Shown: positions 23,411 to 35,701 of the stretch, in pieces | Numbering within the stretch: the stretch's first letter is position 1 | Layout of the letters: every line of letters begins with the position of its first letter | From: Uranotaenia lowii | Lineage: Eukaryota; Arthropoda; Insecta; Diptera; Culicidae | Direction: 5' to 3' | Assembly: GCF_029784155.1 (NCBI RefSeq) | Contig: NC_073692.1 | Location: 325,099,406-325,163,405, forward strand | Length of the DNA stretch: 64,000 bases | The notes under the pieces: generated by a model | The model's input: only the letters and a program-made list of their open reading frames with translations | Database searches by the model: none | What the model was told of the DNA's origin: nothing | Program-made: the position numbers and the translations under genes

Positions 23411-24060
23411 TGAAAACTTCGCGGTAATTTTTCTCCATCTAAATTTTGATGTTAAATATCAAATTATGGTACTATGGGCACAGCTAGTTTAAGTTGATCT
23501 TTGAGACCATCTGGTACATCGACCAATATGCCTCAGAAAGCGATTCAGTGATACCCAAAGGGTAAAAAGAAGCAAACTCTCCGCCAAACAATTCGGACCA
23601 GGTACAATATTTGATTAGTTAATACACTGGACGTCGCTGTTCTTTTAGCACTTAGGTCAATACTTTAGTCACGATACCATGAATTACAGAAGAAAAACTT
23701 CCCGGAATGTGTCAAACTACAGCTGATTCCAGTATAAATATCTACCGAAAATAAGAGGTATCTCCTGATGACATTCCCGTTAGAGGGTAGAAAGTCCAAA
23801 TTCTCTCTTCAACAGGGTCCAAGCGTGTTTTGAAGAGAAACACTTGACATGTATCCAAATATTGTTTTCCTATACATGGTATGTAAGGTTGTTATCTCAT
23901 CTTTCGTTCTCCTCCTTTGATATTGTTTTAAGCTAAATGCAAAGCTTTGAAAGTTTCTTGTTTATGAATCTACAAATAAGTTAAGGATAGAAAGAACCCC
24001 AACAACATCCTACCTAGTGTGTTAACCTAATCTCGCCGCAGAAGCGCCGCAAAACTTCAT
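23411..24060. other. No feature seen
   Basis: Unremarkable intergenic-type sequence with no convincing frame, repeat or RNA. Confidence 0.4.
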
Positions 24061-24073
24061 CATGCCAACTCAC

Positions 24074-24260
24074 CTGAAACATTGATGAATCCTTAATGAT
24101 GATTAGTTCTGCGTCAGTGGAGGATCTAATTTCATCCTCCAGTTTTGAGCAAATTATGGATGGATGATGTTGCTGTTTGCTGTTGTTGTTGTTGGTGTCA
24201 CTGCGTATACTGATGTTTGGCCTTGACACGTGCTCACAACGCAACGCAAAAAGCCGCAGC
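24074..24260 (-). other. Possible untranslated or N-terminal exon with a consensus splice donor
   Basis: On the minus strand a perfect-looking donor, CAG|GTGAGT, lies at 24074/24073. The preceding 170 bp contain AAC/CAGCA repeats, typical of regulatory 5' exons. The frame through it has no ATG near its start, so it could be a 5' UTR exon. A possible acceptor (CTTTGTCGCCAG) sits near 24261. Weak evidence only. Confidence 0.25.
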
Positions 24261-24594
24261 TGGCGACAAAGGACTCACACACGAGTTGTATACGGTTGTA
24301 TTAACGCAGTCTCTGATTCAAGCTGTAAGCGTCAGCAGCAGCAGTAATATTTGGCAATGGAGGCAGCAGTAGCAGCAGATGTAGAACACGTAGAGGATAA
24401 GAAGCACTGTCTTGAACTTTACCCTGCTCGGCTAACAGAGCACAACAGCGAGCAGTGTGTAGAGTCTAATTGTAACGAAACACGCCCCAAGCACGAAAGC
24501 ACAACAAAGATGATGTCATACTGTGTTGATATAGATATTTGCGATGCTGAAATGAAGAAGGCTAGTAGCGAAAGCTTGTTTTCATACCTCGAAG

Positions 24595-24701
24595 GGGGAC
24601 GACGGGCTGGACGATGGTGAAATCGAGGGGGTCGATATCGTTATCAAACGCGGTGCCATAAATGGTGTATTGCCCAGGAGGTTCAAACGTGGATGTGTCT
24701 C
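24595..24701 (-). CDS. Candidate short internal exon, unidentified
   Basis: The minus frame reads TSTFEPPGQYTIYGTAFDND followed by IDPLDFTIVQPVVPLR and then a donor-like GAG|GTATGA at 24595/24594. The composition looks like an extracellular beta-rich domain rather than random AT-rich translation. The upstream acceptor is poor (no pyrimidine tract), and the phase does not join cleanly to the 24.07-24.26 kb segment. I do not recognise the protein. Confidence 0.25.
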
Positions 24702-25898
24702 AGCCCTTCAACCAAGCTCCTTCTGTCGATTCGACGAGCTTATGGAAATAAATAATTGGCCAATTTCATTAACAATTCAGCATAATAATTTCACTTCCTT
24801 CCATCCGATTGGCGAAAGAAGGTGCAGCTGTCTCGCATTGTATGATTCAACCTTTCGGATAATAACGGCGATGATGAGACATCCGGAGGAAGGAAAAAAA
24901 TCAATTTTATCGATTCCGACGTTCCCTGGAGCTCTCAACCTTCAAGAATAGTTTACACTTTGGAGCCGTTCGTCCTGTTTCGCCAATTTGTAGGCCACCA
25001 TAAATAGACACAAGTCAAGCCTCATTCAAAAGCCACTTTGCACTATGACACTCCTTGTAGTGCATTGCCACTGAATAACCTGAACCTGCCACCATGTTTA
25101 GCAATTCCCAGCACGGTCTTCTGATTTCGCTTTCACTTGATAGTGAACACACTGAACGACCCAGAATTCAAAACATTCATAACAATTTCAACCTATTCAA
25201 TTTTTCCGATAGAAAACAAACTTCATCACAAACCAGCAGCCCGCACGAATGACAACTTTTTCGCAAATATTTTCACAATTTTCGCGCACCCATCAAGGAA
25301 AATCGCAGACAGCAAGGCGTATACATCGAAAACTGAAAAACGAAAACACTACTTGACAGAAACACCCAAATGAAACACAGCCCTGGAAAATTTCCCAACA
25401 AGCAATCCGTCAACCGGCTCCCTTGGCTTTGGATCATGCGCCCTAGCTTTGTTGGGGAAATTTTTACCCATCCCCATGCATCCGTGAATGGGAAAAACTC
25501 TTCCCGCCCCCGTGGTGATAAGGGAATGTTTGCCGTTAGCCGGAATTTTGTAAACATTAGCCGGCTGCGGATGCCGATGCCCGATTTGTTCATGTCACGT
25601 GGTTTTCTAATAGAGCATGCGGAAGGTAGGGTACACAGATGATAAGATTGATGGTCTGTTTGCACGCTTCATTTAAGACGATGCTTGTCATGGGATTCAG
25701 GTGGGATGGATATGAATGAAGTAGTGTGTTCTCAATGCGGAAGCTGTTCGTTTGTTTTCTTTTTGCTATGCATTAAAGTAATTGACCATTCACATTACTA
25801 GATTTTGAGATCATTTAATATACGAGCAATTTTTTACACCTTTTTTCACCCAAATTCACATTGTGTGACACAAAAACAATTAACACGAAAACAACAGC
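24702..25898. other. Non-repetitive region, no gene supported
   Basis: GC is higher than in the surroundings. Open frames occur on both strands at 25270-25665 but resemble no family. It may be host intronic or regulatory DNA linked to the exon-like signals at 24.1-24.7 kb. Confidence 0.3.
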
Positions 25899-25902
25899 TT
25901 AA

Positions 25903-26635
25903 GGGGGGGGTAGGGTCTAACGGGTATAAAAAAACACCATTTTCACGATTTTTTTTCTAGAGCTATCTTTCAAACAAATGTATTCAAATTTTTTGCATTA
26001 TACAAAGCATTGTTAAAAGAACATTTAGTATTTTTTTCGTAGAAAAATATTGAAAAATGAGCCGGTGACGGAGCAATTTCGAGGATGCCTTTTAAAAAAC
26101 AGGATTTGCGGTGGACACTGTATCTCAGCACAGAATCATCTGAAATCAAAAAATCCGAGCAAAATATTTTTAATAGATGTTTTTCTGGACCCCAACGTTT
26201 TTATTTAACTTAAAAAAAAATTTTTTGAAATTTTTGTGGCTGTTTGAAGTAAAAACTACGATTTTTCACGAAAAAATCCGCCATTTTTCACCTGTAAAAT
26301 CTCCCCAAAGTAAAAAAAAACAAAAAAGAAAAACGTTGGGGTCTGGTATTTTATATGTGGAAAATATGTTCCAAATTTTAAAAGAATCGGATAAGTAGTT
26401 TTCAAATGACGATGTCCACGGACTTTAAAAACGTGCTTTCGAGAAAAACGCGTTTGAAGTTTCTGCTCTTGCTTTCTTGCAGTATTAGATAGGATGAGAT
26501 AAAGGCCTATAATTTCTACAGTTTTGCTTCAATTGACTTGAAAAATTGACACAACATTCTTGAAATGTTTTACAATAAGAAAATAAAAAAAATAAAAAAA
26601 TCGATTTTTTGAAAGTGTTAGACCCTACCCCCCCC
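25903..26635. mobile_element. 733-bp TIR element with TTAA target duplication
   Basis: The ends are GGGGGGGGTAGGGTCTAAC and the inverted copy, GTTAGACCCTACCCCCCCC. TTAA stands immediately outside both (25899-25902 and 26636-26639). A TTAA duplication is the hallmark of piggyBac-like elements, but the G8 terminus differs from the usual CCC/CCY start. Within, 26140-26480 is AT-rich with no coding. Non-autonomous. Confidence 0.8.
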
Positions 26636-26660
26636 TTAATGTTAAAATTTCACTTACATC

Positions 26661-28916
26661 CAGGGCCGGATTAAGCCTTCGAGGGGCGCAGGGCAATTTT
26701 TTTCGGGGAGCCCCTGTGAATACTTTTTTTTCATATTCCATTCAAGAAACGCGTTCATGGATTTTCTAGATTATCCGGTTTTATACGGGCATGATCAATT
26801 ATTCAGTTTTAAAAATTTAGGAAAGTTACGGTCCGGCCCAGTAAGCTGAAATTATAAGAAGAAAGCCCAGTTTTTACCTGATTTATTCAAATCACATACT
26901 TGCAAAACTAAACAAAAGAATTGAGTTGAGTTATTAAAATTATTTTTGTCAAACGGAAATCTGGTAAGCTAAGTATATTGCATTGTCAACAATACATCAC
27001 GTGCAAATGTTGCATTGAAGTAAAGCTTTCTTAAAATTCTGATAAAAGCTAAAATACATTCCAATTTATTTAATAACAATCTTTTCCCAAAATTCTCTGA
27101 TTTAAAAAACATCTAAGACAAATAGGGTAACGGACTTATTTAGGCTCGGGTACATATTTTGGACCACCTTGCACCAGGAATGGATTTCGTCGAGATTGCA
27201 GTTTGCTGTCGGAATTTTCAAAACAATTGAAACACACATTATAACGGGGGAGTTTTTCTGTTTTACTCTATTTTTATCAAAAACTACTGTTTTAAAGTAA
27301 AGAAGATGTAGGAAAAAAACAGAAAGGAATAGATAGGAAATATTCAACAAACAAGTGTACCTAAATTGAGGCTGTCGTAAGTATAGCAGAATAAAGAAAA
27401 AAAACTTATTAAGTCCAAAATAGGTCCAAATAGCCCAAAATAGGTCCAAAGGGTGGTCCAAAATGGAAACCTGGTGGTCCAAAATACCGACCAGAGTAAT
27501 GATCCAAGAAACGAGTTTTTAGACTTAAATCTTGTTACATTGCAGCAAACAGCGAAATGTTTCGATAGAAAAAGCCTTGATCTTCGTAATAAACGGACAA
27601 AGCAGTTAAAAATTGTTACATGTACATGTTACATGTACAAAATAGGTCCGTTACCCTAGCAATATGTTTTTCTTTTCATGATTAATTGCAGATCATCGCA
27701 AGCAGATTAGAAAGCACTATGATAATAGGGAAAAACATTCAGATCTTAGATTTCGAAATGAAAATTAGAAAAAAATAAATGGAAATAAATTCAAATCCGT
27801 AGAGATACAGATAAAAGAGTTCAAGAGAAAAATTTGAAACCTAAAATCGGATTTCATTGAGAACCACAATCAAAGATTTGAGAAATAGATAACAAATTAA
27901 TTTTCAATTCAAAATTAAGAAACAAAGCTGTAATCAAGACCAAAGCAGGAATTGCAAAATTTATAATTTAAATCCAAATATTTTATTTCAATTTCATATC
28001 TTCAAAAATCGTTTTCATGCAATGTGTTTGAAATTGAAAAATAATGCACAGAATGATAACTCTGGAAGAAGATAAGATTTAATCCATATTTATATTTAGA
28101 GAACAACTCAATGAAATTTGAAATTCAGCTATGAGTATGTTTTAAATGAAAAAAAATTGAAATTTATCTACAAGAAAATAACATGATGGTTTTGGATTAT
28201 TTGCTTGAGTAGAGGATAATTTTAAAATAAAAGTGCTTATTACAATAATGATCGATACGCTAACAATAATTTAGCATTTTTCATACTGATACTTTTGGAT
28301 GCTAAAAAAGTAAGTACCATTCTAGATTGTTCGGTTTTATTTTTATTGTAGCCCTCGTAAGCAGTCGAAAAATATTTACTTTTTTTTAATTTTAAATAAA
28401 TATATCAAATTCAAATAAAAATTATTGATTCGCTAGAAGCTCCTGGAATATGTTCTTGATTTTCTTGATTTTCAAAAGTTTTCACCGGACGAGTGAAGCA
28501 AACTATGATCTGACTCAAACAAAACTCAAATCGGTCTCACTCGCTGGATTTGATTTGTTCGTTTTTTGTTAAAAAATGATCAAAACCAAATGCCCGGATT
28601 GGCTCAGTTTTGGAAAAAGGTTGTTCTGATTTCCCAACCAATAAAAATATTGGAAAAATTCTGCAATTTTTATGCATGGGGGTCCCCTTAACTTATATTA
28701 TAGTGAAACTATGAGAAATATAATTAAACTGGGGCTTCTTACTTGTTATATTTTACGTATTAATTCAAATTTTCTCGTTTCAATCCTTGTTTGACTAGAT
28801 TTCTAGAGCTTAAATCAGAATGATTAAAGTAATATTAAATATTTTTTTCTTCCTCGGAGGGTCCGGGGTAACTGCCCCTTTACCCCTCCCCCCCCCCCCC
28901 CCTTAATTCGGCCTTG
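26661..28916. mobile_element. hAT-like non-autonomous element with 8-bp target duplication
   Basis: CTTACATC occurs immediately before (26653-26660) and after (28917-28924). The TIRs are CAGGGCCGGATTAAG at the left and CTTAATTCGGCCTTG at the right, which agree at 13 of 15 positions when inverted. An 8-bp duplication and a CAGGG start are typical of hAT elements. No transposase is recognisable in the 2.26 kb. A C15 tract sits just inside the right end (28888-28902). The element encloses a second MITE at 27125-27657. Confidence 0.85.
27125..27657. mobile_element. 533-bp MITE nested in the hAT-like element, TA-flanked
   Basis: The TIRs are GGGTAACGGAC(C)TATTT at both ends in inverted orientation, with TA on each side (27123-27124 and 27658-27659), suggesting a Tc1/mariner-type target. 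Internally, 27410-27490 is a tandem series of GGTCCAAAATA-like units. Open frames through it are repeat artefacts. Confidence 0.8.
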
Positions 28917-28924
28917 CTTACATC

Positions 28925-30296
28925 AGTAATAGGGTCTTTCTCTTGCACATTGAAAAAGAAAAAAGTGGGCATCTCTTAAAATTTGCAGATCAGGAAAAAA
29001 ATTCGATCGGAGGGTCTAGAACAATTTTTATTTGCGATTTTCAAGTTTAGCTTATAAAATTTTTTCTAACAACTGCTTGATTCACATTTTTGAGCTTAGA
29101 TGTGTTAAGATTTCGTCATAAATAAACAACAACTAAAACACGATTATTTATCAAAAATTATGACAAAAATGTCAAATTTCTAATAAAATTTTGAATACAA
29201 ACAATAAAAAAAATCATTACCTAATTGACTGCCACTACTGTAGCAATTTAACAAAAGTACTCTTATAAAATTATATTATCTACTTATCTTTTATCTTTTC
29301 TATCGAAGACAGAATGTTTTTTACAGTTGAGTAAAGAAAGGATCCCTTTTGATCATTCTACAATACATCATGGAAAAACAATATAATGTATTTTCGAACT
29401 CGATTTCGAGGTTCCAGAAAGTTCACCAGAAACGTTTAATTATTTTCACTCTCATTTTGACGGTTTGCTGTGAGCGTTCTCTCGGATATCTATAAAAAGT
29501 TCTTGTTCTACTGAGATAGGGGAAAGTGTTCCTAAATGCACCCAATGTGTTAAACGCGGTGCCTACGACCGTTTAACGAAATGGCTGACAAAGACAACAT
29601 ATCTAATCAATGCATTTTGAGGGTTACGCTTTGAACATAAGGCAAGTGAAAATATTATGAATAAACCTACTCCAAAAAATTAAACAAATGTAAGATTTGT
29701 TACTATTTGATGTAGTATGTTGACTTTTTAAAATTATACGTGAAAATGCTCAAAACAAAAACATAGGTGGTTTTTGTTTCCTATTCAAATGAACTTAAAA
29801 AGTTATACAAATTGAAACTTTAATGAAGGTTTCATAATAATAAGAAAGTTCAATAAGATAGTGTTTGTGTATGCCCCCATTATGTTTGTTAAATGCTAAA
29901 ATCCTAAAATAACAAACTAAAAGAATAAATTTATGACATTTATCATAAAAACTCTGAATCTAAGCTGTGATAAACATCTTAAGAGAGAATTGAAAACTCT
30001 CAACAGATTTGATAAAGTTTTTCTTTTAGATGAACTGCCATAACTTTTGTTTTATTCCATAATATTTTAAAAGACATAGATTTTTATAAAACGTAACGGC
30101 CAAAAGTTTTTGATTAGTCTTCTAAAACATACGTTTTTATTTCACGCGTATTTCTGTTACCAAACAACATATTGTTTATCTGGTAAGCTTAGTTGGAAGC
30201 TTATAAGTTGAAACTAGGCCTTCGACTAGCTCAGGACTCCAGCCAATCTCAGGGTCGGCTCGTCGTAGCTAGGAAACACTTACTCACCTGTTCGAT
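28925..30296. other. AT-rich DNA, no gene
   Basis: Nothing coding or repeated could be recognised. The stretch has the general composition of the window. Confidence 0.4.
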
Positions 30297-31364
30297 GTCG
30301 CTACCTCCCACCCAGTTAAAACCCGTATTTTAATTCTATTTCGGTGCACGCAAGTAAAATAAACAAAGATCTTTAAAGGGCAATTAAACTATTATATTAA
30401 AGAAATTTAAGAGAACTAAATAAGGAACAAATTCTAATTTATTTACAAAAACCCTTTTTTTTTTGACTCACTGTTTTTCTGCTACTGCTGCTGCTGCCGC
30501 TGCTGCTGCGGGACCCCGTCGATGCTGCCGGACACTACGGTGCTGGATCTCGCTGCCGTGGTACCACGGGGCTCGGTTGTCGTTTGCCGGGTCGACCGGG
30601 TTTCGGCCGGGATAGCGGACGCACTGGTGTGGGCCGGCGTTTCTAGCCTGCCTTAGGCTTTAAGGTTGGGCCTCGGATTCCTTCCGACGGCTCTTTGAGA
30701 GTTTAGCTCTGAGAACCGCAGTTCTCAATGGTTTCCTGAACTGTTTATTGTCGTGGTTCAGGAAACGTCCTTGCCGTATGGTGACGAACGGCGTGTCCTG
30801 GAAGCCGTATGTTGACGGACGGCTGTTCGGTCTTCTTGGGACGCGGGCACTGATAATGGCTACTGTGCCTAGCACTAAACGCACTTATAGCAACAACCAA
30901 GGTCCAAATAAGAACCGACACTTGGTTGGCGGAAACTGTGTTGGCGGATAAAAAGGCGCGCACAACTACCGAACGACACACGGACGCGTTCCCAAGGGAT
31001 AAGTGGCCGGCCCATTGGTGCGTCGGTCTTTTATCACCTCCTTCGGTAGGACCAATCGGTGACGTCGACGCTTGTGATTGGGCCACGTATTCTCCACAGT
31101 GTTTCCGCATGTGGCGCGGATTCCGTCTGGTGCGGTTTGTGTCTCGGCTACATCAATTTTCTAGCAGTGAAGTCAACCTACACTAAAAAAATTCTCTATT
31201 CTCCTATTCAAATTTCAAAGCCCAATTTATTTGAAATATTAATCTAATTTAATATAAAACAACATCTTTACTGCGTGTAAATTTACATTTACTGTCATTT
31301 TGTATTCAGGGCAAAACTGCCACCGAAATACCCAAAATGCCAGTTGTAACCGAGTAGGAGGTTA
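30297..31364 (-). other. GC-rich island, possibly an LTR with downstream leader
   Basis: Sequence at 30480-31140 is much more GC-rich than its surroundings and contains a CTG/CCG triplet tract at 30480-30512. On the minus strand it begins with TGTAACC...GGTTACA-type bases at 31344-31364, has an AATAAA-rich segment near 30440, then AACTGGGTGGGAGG, which could be an LTR end plus primer-binding site. A consensus donor, ACAG|GTGAGTAAG, is near 30297. The overall order fits U3-R-U5-leader of an LTR retrotransposon. No gag or pol follows and no target duplication was verified. A host promoter with a first exon is the alternative. Confidence 0.35.
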
Positions 31365-31544
31365 CAAAGTTGAACTTGCTTTATGGATATTTGGTTGAAA
31401 TATTTTCGCAGACTAACTTCTTTAGAACGTTAGCTAAAGTTTCGTCATTTTCTGATGATTTTCACCAAATAGTCCGACCGTTAAAAAAATATGCAAGTTT
31501 GTTTTGACCATAATTTAGTTGTCTTATCTACAAGTTATTTTACC

Positions 31545-31866
31545 AGGTCATCTGAAGTTGGTTCCAAATGATCCAGGAAACAATGTCATTTTTTAATTGC
31601 TTATAATTTCTGACAGCTTTATTTAAGTGTTTTTTTGTTTTTGGAATCGACAAAAATATCCGACGATATATAAATTTGTGGTGTCCTATGAAAATTTCAA
31701 ATATATCCCGGATTTTCCGTGGAGAGATTTTGATCATATTTGCCCGGATATTGCCCGGATTTTGACCGGTTTTTTGGTCGATAATGTTGAAATTAAATGC
31801 CCGAATTTTGTCAGGTTTTTAAATAAAATTTGACCGTATACGTGCTGGGAAAAAAAATGGCAACCT
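31545..31866 (+). repeat. Dispersed 'GGTTGCCA / CCCGGAT' repeat, partial copy
   Basis: It ends in TGGCAACCT (31858-31866). It contains the family core GCCCGGATATTGCCCGGATT and AAATGCCCGAATTTTGTCAG, which align with the copies at 36726-37190 (same orientation) and 52434-52775 (opposite orientation). The left terminus is not clear here. Confidence 0.6.
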
Positions 31867-32335
31867 TATTATAGGCTACTATGGCTGATGCTTGAAAATG
31901 GTGTTTTTCGTTGAGCCAGAGTGCTCCTAGACATACAAATTTCGCATTTTTGAAATGTGGAAAATCTTTGATTGTTACTTACTGGTTGCGTTCTAAACTA
32001 CCGTAAGCAATAAAAAAAGGCATCTTTTATCGTTAAATGTAAAAAATTCTTACATTTTCTTAAGTAATTTAAACAAAAATTCAAATGTATCGCTTCAGGC
32101 TGGCGAAAAATGCAAATGGCAAACAATTTAGCCACGAGAACGTTTTTAATCATTTAATTTATCATTTAGGTATTAGTATAGCGAGCCGGAGAACCACACA
32201 CATGCGATAATTTTGAACAAAAACAGTTTTCATTACCAAAACATTGCTAACATTCGAAAGAGCTTTTTGTGACTTTTGACTTATACTGCTGGATTTCAAG
32301 ATCTACACCAATTATATCGCCGAAACTGCTTTCAG

Positions 32336-33209
32336 CCCGAATAGAAAAACATTGTAAAAAAACCATGAATTTCATTTTCACATTACCATGGATTTCATGG
32401 TTGACATTATGAATAGCATGATACAAGAAACGTTGAATGCACTGTCAAGTTCATCGTTTTCGACTGTGAAATTTACGGTTTAGACCAAAATAACCATGAA
32501 AAAAGGGGGTTGTTAAGCAACTTAACCATGAAAAAATCAACTTTTTCCATACATTTCAAAACACAAAACTATGAAATGGATGGTTATTACAGCTTCCAAA
32601 TTTGCTCAAGGAAACTGTGAAATTCAATGTTTTTAAACGAATTTACATGGTTTAAAGGAAGATTAAATTTAATTTTATTTCGTGATCTTATATTAATATT
32701 GTCGTTTTAATTTTCTTTATCTAATATTTATTTCTGAATAAAACATATTTTAATTTTCACAATAAAAAACCTTTAATAATAACACTGTACACGGAAAGAT
32801 GGTAGTTTCCGTCGACCACCAGCTGGAATGCTTGGAGCTCGCATTTCTTATTTCCACTTCTTCGAAGCCTTGTGTGAAGGAATTATGTCGCTGAAATTGA
32901 GAAAAAAAAAATTAAAAATGATTTTTTTATTCCAAGCTTCGATACAACTTACCGATTTAATCATATCAACACTAGATTGTTGAATATTTTTGCCGAAAAC
33001 CCATCGAAAAATGTTGATGACGAATATGCCGACCGAAAATTGTTTGAGCAAAACAAAGTTGACGCGGCTGTCAAAACCGTACACGAAAAATTGGAAATGC
33101 GTAAATTGTTGTACTAAAAGCTATAGGATGTACTTTTTACTATGAAAGACATGGTAACCTTCGAAATCATTGGAAAATGAATGTATTACCATGGTTCTTG
33201 CTATTCGGG
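32336..33209. mobile_element. 874-bp TIR element (CCCGAATAG ends) with internal CCATG repeats
   Basis: CCCGAATAG at the left and CTATTCGGG at the right are perfect inverted termini. Similarity continues weakly (GAATAGMAARAAC). Subterminal AACCATG/CATGGTT motifs recur in both orientations. AG lies on both sides and could be a 2-bp target repeat. The superfamily is not identified. An intron-like structure lies inside on the minus strand. Confidence 0.55.
32760..33117 (-). CDS. Unidentified two-exon reading frame inside the TIR element
   Basis: On the minus strand a donor, TCG|GTAAGT (32953/32952), and an acceptor, TTTCTCAATTTCAG|CGAC (32891/32890), bound a 62-bp pyrimidine-rich intron, the usual dipteran size. 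Exon 1 gives a hydrophobic translation ending FGKNIQQSSVDMIKS. Joining the exons keeps a frame open for at least 40 more codons (RHNSFTQGFEEVEIRNASSK...). No family is recognised. It could be a captured host-gene piece or part of the element's own gene. No ATG start is secure. Confidence 0.35.
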
Positions 33210-35700
33210 AGCTCACCCACATAATAATTTTGAAATTTTAAGTTTGATACTCCACATCTGAAATTTAGGCTATTTCAATTGCAATTGATAAATACTCTTT
33301 ACTGAATTAGCCCTGCATGGCTTCATTCCATTTTTTTTTAATTATAAATAAATATCATTTAAAGAGTTTGGAATAATGAATACATGAAGAAAAAAAAACG
33401 ATTTTCACTTTCTTTATAATTTATTTGTTGCCATTTCATTTGTTTCGATATAACTAAGATTGAATTTTATTTTATTATAACCTGAAATTCAAGATCAAAT
33501 CAATTAATTAAGTTCCATAAGCTTCATATTTCAGTAACTGATTTCGATTATCTTGTTTGCAACTTAATTAATATTTAGAGTGTTGATTTTTTATATGTAG
33601 AAATTGAAAAATCAAGACCAGAATTTTAAACGAGGATTATTTATGTTTCCAAATTGAAAATAATATGACGAAATTTCCAAATCACTATTCAATGAATTAA
33701 TCCAATGAAAAATTTAATCAGCGTTAATCGGTTTGGAATTCATAGCAATAATTAACGAAAACTTATCTCAAAACTATACGTTTTGTTTGGCCTAGCACTA
33801 ATATTCAGAAGCTCAACAACGTGTGTATAATTTTCATTTGTAAAATGACATTTATAACAAGAAATACTTTGAAGATTTTAGAAAGTGACAGCTTCAAACT
33901 ACCATATATACAAATAATGACAATTTTCTTTTTATTACCATTTTTTTCCAGTGAATATTATATATTCACTGGTTGTTCTATAAATATTGAAAAAGTTTAT
34001 TAAAACATTCCATTATTCTTCTCTTGTTTCATATTTTTCGAAATACATCTGATTTTGATTAGTGAAATTGAAGTGGGGGAGGACGAGATGTATGCAGCTT
34101 ATATTGTACTCATTTGAAAGTGGCAATCCTAACCCCCCTGCCACCCTCTCCCCCTCTTTTCGCTCTTTCATATTGACTGATTTTTGAAAATTTGGAAAAT
34201 CACCCCCCCCAAGAGCCAACTCTAGGACCGCCCCTGGATGAGTGAGAAGTTAAATTTAATATTCTGGTTGATGTATACTTCTGATTTTCCGATTTATTAA
34301 TAAAAACACTTAAGAAAAATAATTCATTTCAATTTTGCATTTATCTTATTCACGCATTGAAAACAACATGACATCAACCTAGTCATTCTAAACGGACATA
34401 AACTGTCACCAAACTCCCAGAAATCGATTTGGACACATGAATCCATAATGCTCATACAACTTACAAATCGTTCAGAGAGCGATTAATTAGACAAAACATG
34501 TTTATTTGTTAAATCGAAATCGATTACCGTGTCACACAGTCATTCATGAGAGGGTCGAACCGAGGCAGCTGGCCCAGGAGGATATCGAATTAATTTGTAT
34601 AATATCTATTTAAATGCCCTTATGTGACGTCCTTCAAGACAGGGATGTTCTATTTGATGCGAGGGGGGCCATTCGAAGACACATAAATTAGGATCCACGT
34701 ATCCGAACAGATCCGATCTGCCTTCAGGCCACCGCCACTTTCACAGCATAACCCACAGTTGAAATGTAACTGAGGCGAAAATTTCCTCTTTCAACCGAGC
34801 AAATTCTCAAGGAAATTAAATAAATCTCGATTGAATTACCATATCGTTTTCCAATTTGATGCAACTAACCGTTCGGTGTATTGATTGCGTATTGATATAA
34901 GGATTCTTCAATTGGAGTGTGGATTGTGGAAAAAACTTAAACCTCATACATTTAGTTACTCCTGTGGTTTCTTGGAGAAGATATAAATGCCGGAAAAAAT
35001 AACATTCTCTGCTTCGGGAAACCCCCTTTGGAATGGCAAATGGAAGAACGTTATTTGAACTGCTGAGTCTTTTCTAATTAATAATCCATTTTCTATTTCC
35101 TTGCACATTACCACAGAATCAGACAAGAAAGCACCCTACTCACTTGTATCCTGTTCATCAATGTGGCAGAAATGGATTTAAATTCCAATCTTGTGGTGAA
35201 TTCTCGGGTCGAGGGAGAAGAAATGACGGTAGGGCGAAACCAATTTCTTGTTCATTTGTTGGCAAAGGAAAGTGGTTGCACTATTGCACAGGATGAAGAG
35301 CCTACGGTTTTAGCCTCTAACCTCAATGCGTCTGGAGCTTAATAACAGAACAGATTATTTTAATTATCGGAAATGCTTATTTACCGTTTTTTTTCTGATA
35401 ACCAGCATTTTTTGTTGTTAGGTTAGGTTAGGTTGTTTTTTTTTTTGGGACCTTTATTCAAAGCACTATTCATGAAAAAAAAACATTTTTTTCATTTATC
35501 GTTTGTTGATTTCATAATTGTCTGGGCGGCCCATCACACTTTCCCATACCAAAAAGCTCAATTCAAGCGCACTGGTCATGTTCGCTTACTGTTTTCAACA
35601 TTTCAGGTAACAAAATAAATTTAAAAAAATGATTCTGATGTTGCTGAAAAGTATTTATGAAGAACTTTTAAATATTCTTCCATGTTGGTTATAACAGAAT
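33210..35700. other. Intergenic DNA with isolated small signals
   Basis: No gene seen. It contains a 25-bp palindrome at 33949-33973 (CCAGTGAATA/TATTCACTGG arms), an orphan hAT-like right terminus ending CCGCCCCTG at 34236, and three TTAGG units at 35418-35432. The rest, including a GC-richer part at 34350-35340, looks unique and non-coding. Confidence 0.4.
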
Positions 35701-35701
35701 T

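Noticed and set aside
30660..31110. Minus-strand frames of 74 and 121 residues in the GC-rich island
   Set aside because: Long frames are expected in GC-rich DNA; no recognisable motif and no consistent start.
35417..35434. TTAGG repeats as a telomeric remnant
   Set aside because: Only three units, and dipterans generally lack TTAGG telomeres; best read as a chance or low-complexity run.
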